From a virus, in the IMG/VR virus record IMGVR_UViG_3300048589_000350, positions 1 to 42,143 of that record: a stretch of DNA of 42,143 nucleotides, one strand, 5' to 3'. The notes below the pieces were generated by a model. It was not told where the DNA came from. It was given only the letters and a program-made list of their open reading frames with translations, and made no database searches. The position numbers and the translations under genes are program-made. Positions 39,283 through 42,143 of the stretch are shown here, piece by piece. Position 1 is the stretch's first letter. Every line of letters starts with the position of its first letter.

Positions 39283-39437
39283 AAAAACTCTTCAAAGTCC
39301 GATTGTGGAACACCCAAGGCCATTTCTTCATCTATGTCATCGCCAAAGACAAGGAGCAGGCCGAGCAGAAAGCCCTCAAGGAGTACCGATACTGCACCGT
39401 AACGTCGTGCGTGCATGAGGGGGAGGTGATACCATGA
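39279..39437 (+). CDS. 52-residue protein upstream of the SF2 helicase
   Basis: A small coupled gene: the ATG overlaps the preceding stop and the TGA at 39435-39437 overlaps the helicase ATG. The product KKLFKVRLWNTQGHFFIYVI then KDKEQAEQKALKEYRY is a compact beta-alpha mini-domain. GGGGAGGGG precedes the start. Function unknown; close coupling suggests it may act with the helicase. Confidence 0.55.
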   Translation: MKKLFKVRLWNTQGHFFIYVIAKDKEQAEQKALKEYRYCTVTSCVHEGEVIP

Positions 39438-40897
39438 CCCACGTCACCTTCCGCCCCTACCAGATCGCAGCCCGTGAGCAGATGCGCTCCGCCTTCGCAG
39501 AGGGCGTGCGTTCCCTGCTGTTCGTGCTGCCCACAGGCGGGGGCAAGACCACGGTAGCGTCCGACATGATCCTTCGGGGTCTGGAAAGGGGCAAACGCTC
39601 CGTGTTCCTGGCGCACCGAACCGAGCTGGTCGAGCAGGCCGCCGCGCGTCTGGCACACTTCGGCGTGTACGCAGGTGTCGAGCAGGCATCCCGCCGCGCC
39701 CGCAATTCCCGCGTCACCGTCGCATCCATACCGACGCTCGTTCGCCGCCCCGAGAGCCGCCTGCCCCTTGCCGACCTTGTGATCGTCGACGAGGCGCATC
39801 ACAGCACCTCCAACGGCTTCGCCAAGATCATCCGCCATTACACCGAGCGCGGGGCGTGGGTCGTGGGGCTGACGGCCACGCCGTATAGGTTAGACAACAA
39901 ACCCTTGGGCGACTTCTACCAGAGGCTCATCGCACCCGTGTCCATGTCCGACCTGATCGCGCACGGCCATCTCGTACCGCCGACCTACTACGCCGTCGAC
40001 CACCGCGATCTGTACCAAGACGTAGGCGTTATGGCAGGCGACTACAAGTCCAGCGAAGCCTTCGCCATAGCCGACAAGCCCAAGCTCTACGGGGAGGTCG
40101 TCGACAAGTACCGAAGCCACGCTGACCCCACACGCCCAGCCATCGTCTTCAACATCAACGTCGAGCACAGCCTGAAGACGGCTGCGGCGCTCGCTGAGGC
40201 AGGCATACAGGCAAGGCATCTGGACGGGGAGACCCCCAGTAGCGATCGCGAGTCCATCCTGCGCGACTTCCGAGCAGGACGCTTCCCCGTGCTGTGCAAC
40301 GTCAACATCCTCACAGAAGGCTACGACCTTCCCGAGATCGGCACGGTGATAATAAACAGGGCGACAAAATCCCGTTCCCTGTGGAAGCAGATGGTAGGAC
40401 GTGGGCTTCGACCCGCCGCCGGCAAGACCCACTGCATTGTCATCGACCACGGGGGCAACGTCTGGGAGCACGGCTTCGTGGAGGCTCCCGAGGAGTACAC
40501 GCTCTTTCCCGAGCCCAAGAAGTCCAAGGCAGGCGAGTCCAATCCGCCCGTCAAGGTCTGCCCCGTATGCGACGCGGTGGCACACCTGTCCGCCCGTGCC
40601 TGCGCCGACTGTGGCCATGAGTTCCCCGTGGGATCGATCACCGTCGACGAGGGCGCAGAGCTGGTCAACGTGACCGAGCTGCTCATGCGCTCGCTGGAGG
40701 TCGCGACAGCCCCACAGATCGCCCCAGAGCCACGATCGCGCGAGGAGCTGATACGAACCCTTCCCGCGCACCTGAAGGGCCGCAAATTCAGCGAAATGAG
40801 CGACGAAGACCTGCGGCAGTACGCCCTGCACATGGGGTACAAGCCCGGGTGGGTGTACCACCAGAGGAAGATGAGGAATAGGAGGGTGCATACATAA
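39434..40897 (+). CDS. SF2 DEAH-box helicase with C-terminal zinc ribbon
   Basis: This 487-residue protein is a superfamily 2 helicase of the DEAD/DEAH family (COG1061-like) that remodels DNA forks or branched DNA using ATP. Motif I is PTGGGKTT (33-40), motif II DEAH (119-122), motif III GLTATPYR, and motif VI QMVGRGLRP with R323 and R326. A zinc ribbon (C376-x2-C379 and C390-x2-C393) follows the helicase core, and the C-terminus ends in a basic tail. Similar helicases serve phage replication restart or recombination. ATGA overlap with the small gene upstream. Confidence 0.92.
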   Translation: MTHVTFRPYQIAAREQMRSAFAEGVRSLLFVLPTGGGKTTVASDMILRGLERGKRSVFLAHRTELVEQAAARLAHFGVYAGVEQASRRARNSRVTVASIPTLVRRPESRLPLADLVIVDEAHHSTSNGFAKIIRHYTERGAWVVGLTATPYRLDNKPLGDFYQRLIAPVSMSDLIAHGHLVPPTYYAVDHRDLYQDVGVMAGDYKSSEAFAIADKPKLYGEVVDKYRSHADPTRPAIVFNINVEHSLKTAAALAEAGIQARHLDGETPSSDRESILRDFRAGRFPVLCNVNILTEGYDLPEIGTVIINRATKSRSLWKQMVGRGLRPAAGKTHCIVIDHGGNVWEHGFVEAPEEYTLFPEPKKSKAGESNPPVKVCPVCDAVAHLSARACADCGHEFPVGSITVDEGAELVNVTELLMRSLEVATAPQIAPEPRSREELIRTLPAHLKGRKFSEMSDEDLRQYALHMGYKPGWVYHQRKMRNRRVHT

Positions 40898-40938
40898 GCG
40901 CCGATCAACAAACAACCGATAACTAAACTGATAAGAAA

Positions 40939-41328
40939 ATGATACGAGATATGTTTCGGGATATGTCAATAATAACAACTACACTTATGGTATTTGTTAT
41001 TCTATTCGCCTTTATCTCACTTGATGGATTACTGCCTACAGCAGAATACCATAGTGGGCATGTAGTCGATAAACATTACACAGCAGAAAGCAAAAGAACT
41101 GGAACTGGTTTCGGGGTGACAGGCGGAGGGCAAACAGGGGTTATAATTACCACAGAAAGAGAGCCCGAGAATTACCTATTAATGGTCAGGGCTGAAAATG
41201 GGGAAATCGTAACTGTTAAATGCGAACCTGAACTATACTACGAAAAAGAAATAGGTGAACCAGTAGAGTTTGTCGTTTACAAAGGCTGGTTTACAGGAAT
41301 GTCATGGGGCGCTCGTGGGCGCTTTTAA
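40939..41328 (+). CDS. Membrane-anchored protein of unknown function
   Basis: 129 residues with an N-terminal membrane anchor at about 10-31 (IITTTLMVFVILFAFISLDG), followed by an outer beta-rich domain (ENYLLMVRAENGEIVTVKCE; GEPVEFVVYKGWFTGMSWGA). The base composition is AT-richer than the helicase gene. The leader before the ATG is A-rich with no Shine-Dalgarno. No family recognised. Confidence 0.6.
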   Translation: MIRDMFRDMSIITTTLMVFVILFAFISLDGLLPTAEYHSGHVVDKHYTAESKRTGTGFGVTGGGQTGVIITTEREPENYLLMVRAENGEIVTVKCEPELYYEKEIGEPVEFVVYKGWFTGMSWGARGRF

Positions 41329-41388
41329 TCGGGCACACGTCGGTTCCAAGTGATAGCAACAAACCACCAACCGAAAGGAAAACGCACT

Positions 41389-41769
41389 ATGAAAAAAGAC
41401 ATAGACCTTGATTGGGATATAGTGAATAAGAAAGGGTATTGGCACGTCAATATTTTTGACAAAATCAGTGGAAAAAATCTTCATTCTGACACTTTCCCAG
41501 AGTTCTACTATTCGCAAGAAACGGCTGGACTAAGGTGTATGAGTAAGTATTTAATGAGCTTGCCTCAATTCGCATCTGATGAAGTGGTATTAGGCCCAGA
41601 CGAAACCACCCTCATCAGCTTTAACGCCAAAGGCTGGCCCGTACGCATCGTCGTTAACGGCGAACAGGTACGCCAAGCTACCTCCATCGAGCTAAAGTGG
41701 GACATCAAAGAGCAGAAGGTGGCCAAAGTCAACGTGGGTATGCTGGTTATGGGGGAGGTTAAGAAATGA
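41389..41769 (+). CDS. Early protein of unknown function
   Basis: 126 residues from the ATG at 41389, which has GAAAGGAAAA upstream; a frame-extended form from 41350 is less likely. The first half is beta-like and AT-rich (LDWDIVNKKGYWHVNIFDKI), the second half GC-richer with strands (ETTLISFNAKGWPVRIVVNG). It overlaps the next gene by 4 bases. No family recognised. Confidence 0.55.
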   Translation: MKKDIDLDWDIVNKKGYWHVNIFDKISGKNLHSDTFPEFYYSQETAGLRCMSKYLMSLPQFASDEVVLGPDETTLISFNAKGWPVRIVVNGEQVRQATSIELKWDIKEQKVAKVNVGMLVMGEVKK

Positions 41770-42143
41770 ACCCCACCAAAGCCCTAAACATCGCCATGTT
41801 CGTTGCTGAGGTATCGTCAAAATTCGATATCAAGAGAAATATGCTATTAGAAGCTAATCTTGAGGAAGCATTCAGGGAATGGCTGTCCAAGAGGATATAC
41901 GAGGGTTTTGGCCTCTACAAGGGCACGACCGTATGGTACTCTTTTCGTAAACCCACCATATCGTACTTAGGACTATGGAAATGGATGAAATTCAAGCTCG
42001 ATTCTCGCTATGGCCTAGTGAACGTCTACATACTGTCCAAAGAGGACTATGTTAAAGCCATTGAGTTTGAGAGCGGATGTGATCTGAACGAGCTCATTAG
42101 CAGCCATAGGCTAAGTCACATGTACGAACAGCTCATCATCACC
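41766..42143 (+). CDS. Unknown protein, cut by the window edge
   Basis: Starts at the ATG overlapping the previous TGA (ATGA) and stays open for exactly 126 codons to the last base. If the molecule is circular it ends at base 21, giving 132 residues. The product is mixed alpha/beta and aromatic-rich in the middle (KGTTVWYSFRKPTISYLGLW) with a helical end. No family recognised. Confidence 0.55.
   Translation, partial: MNPTKALNIAMFVAEVSSKFDIKRNMLLEANLEEAFREWLSKRIYEGFGLYKGTTVWYSFRKPTISYLGLWKWMKFKLDSRYGLVNVYILSKEDYVKAIEFESGCDLNELISSHRLSHMYEQLIIT

Noticed and set aside
39890-40978. Long open frame on the minus strand opposite the SF2 helicase (about 360 codons)
   Set aside because: It is opposite a gene with all helicase motifs. 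GC-rich coding DNA with biased third positions often leaves such antisense frames open; the translation shows no recognisable domain.
41303-41330. Possible terminator at the end of the 40939 gene
   Set aside because: Only a 4-bp GCGC pairing before TTTT; too weak to call.
1-42143. tRNA genes, transposases or toxin-antitoxin pairs
   Set aside because: I saw no cloverleaf-like sequence with a T-loop GTTCGAA pattern in a credible gene context, no transposase motif, and no classic toxin family. The GTTCGAACC at 37028-37036 lies inside a coding gene without matching stems.

Overview
The window looks like the complete genome of a temperate, long non-contractile-tailed phage (siphovirus), opened at an arbitrary point. 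The last gene runs off the right edge without a stop. If the ends are joined it continues in frame and stops at bases 19-21, just before the first gene, so a circular or circularly permuted molecule fits. No ribosomal, tRNA or housekeeping genes were seen. The DNA is GC-rich with several AT-richer patches. Many genes, including the major capsid gene, lack a Shine-Dalgarno and sit behind A/C-rich leaders. The three best promoters have a TTG element about 20 bases before TAnnCTTG or a near relative. Together with a Lin1244/DUF4373-type replication protein, this hints at a Bacteroidota or Rhodothermota-like host. That host call is an inference of low to moderate strength.

Layout. Bases 47-2365 hold a two-gene replication module: an initiator-like protein carrying iteron-like repeats inside its own gene (a lambda-O-like arrangement), then a DnaB helicase. 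Bases 2510-26866 are one rightward late block: small and large terminase, portal, minor head protein, a glycosyltransferase-like protein, scaffold, major capsid, head-tail connectors, tail terminator, tail tube, two overlapping tail chaperones, tape measure, and a 1835-residue tail protein with about eight 100-residue repeats. After these come fibre and receptor-binding candidates (one with an arabinofuranosidase-like N-terminal domain), a small membrane protein, a glucosaminidase endolysin and an XhlA-like membrane protein. The block ends in three tandem hairpins, the last a strong terminator.

Bases 26957-27355 are non-coding, rich in short repeats, and probably contain the attachment region. 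Bases 27356-29398 are the leftward lysogeny operon: repressor, a lipoprotein of unknown role (candidate superinfection-exclusion factor), and tyrosine integrase. A divergent control region at 29399-29493 has repeated ACTTGC motifs and a good promoter.

From 29494 to the right end a rightward early operon encodes small DNA-binding regulators, a PD-(D/E)XK nuclease, a Gp3-like protein, SSB, a short sliding-clamp-like protein, a VRR-NUC nuclease, an SF2 helicase with a zinc ribbon, and about 20 small proteins of unknown function, mostly joined by ATGA or TAATG overlaps. An internal terminator lies at 34642-34668. The most notable non-gene signals are an 11-base leader motif repeated in front of early genes, a structured region before the internal terminator, the ACTTGC motif at all three promoters, and the putative internal replication origin.
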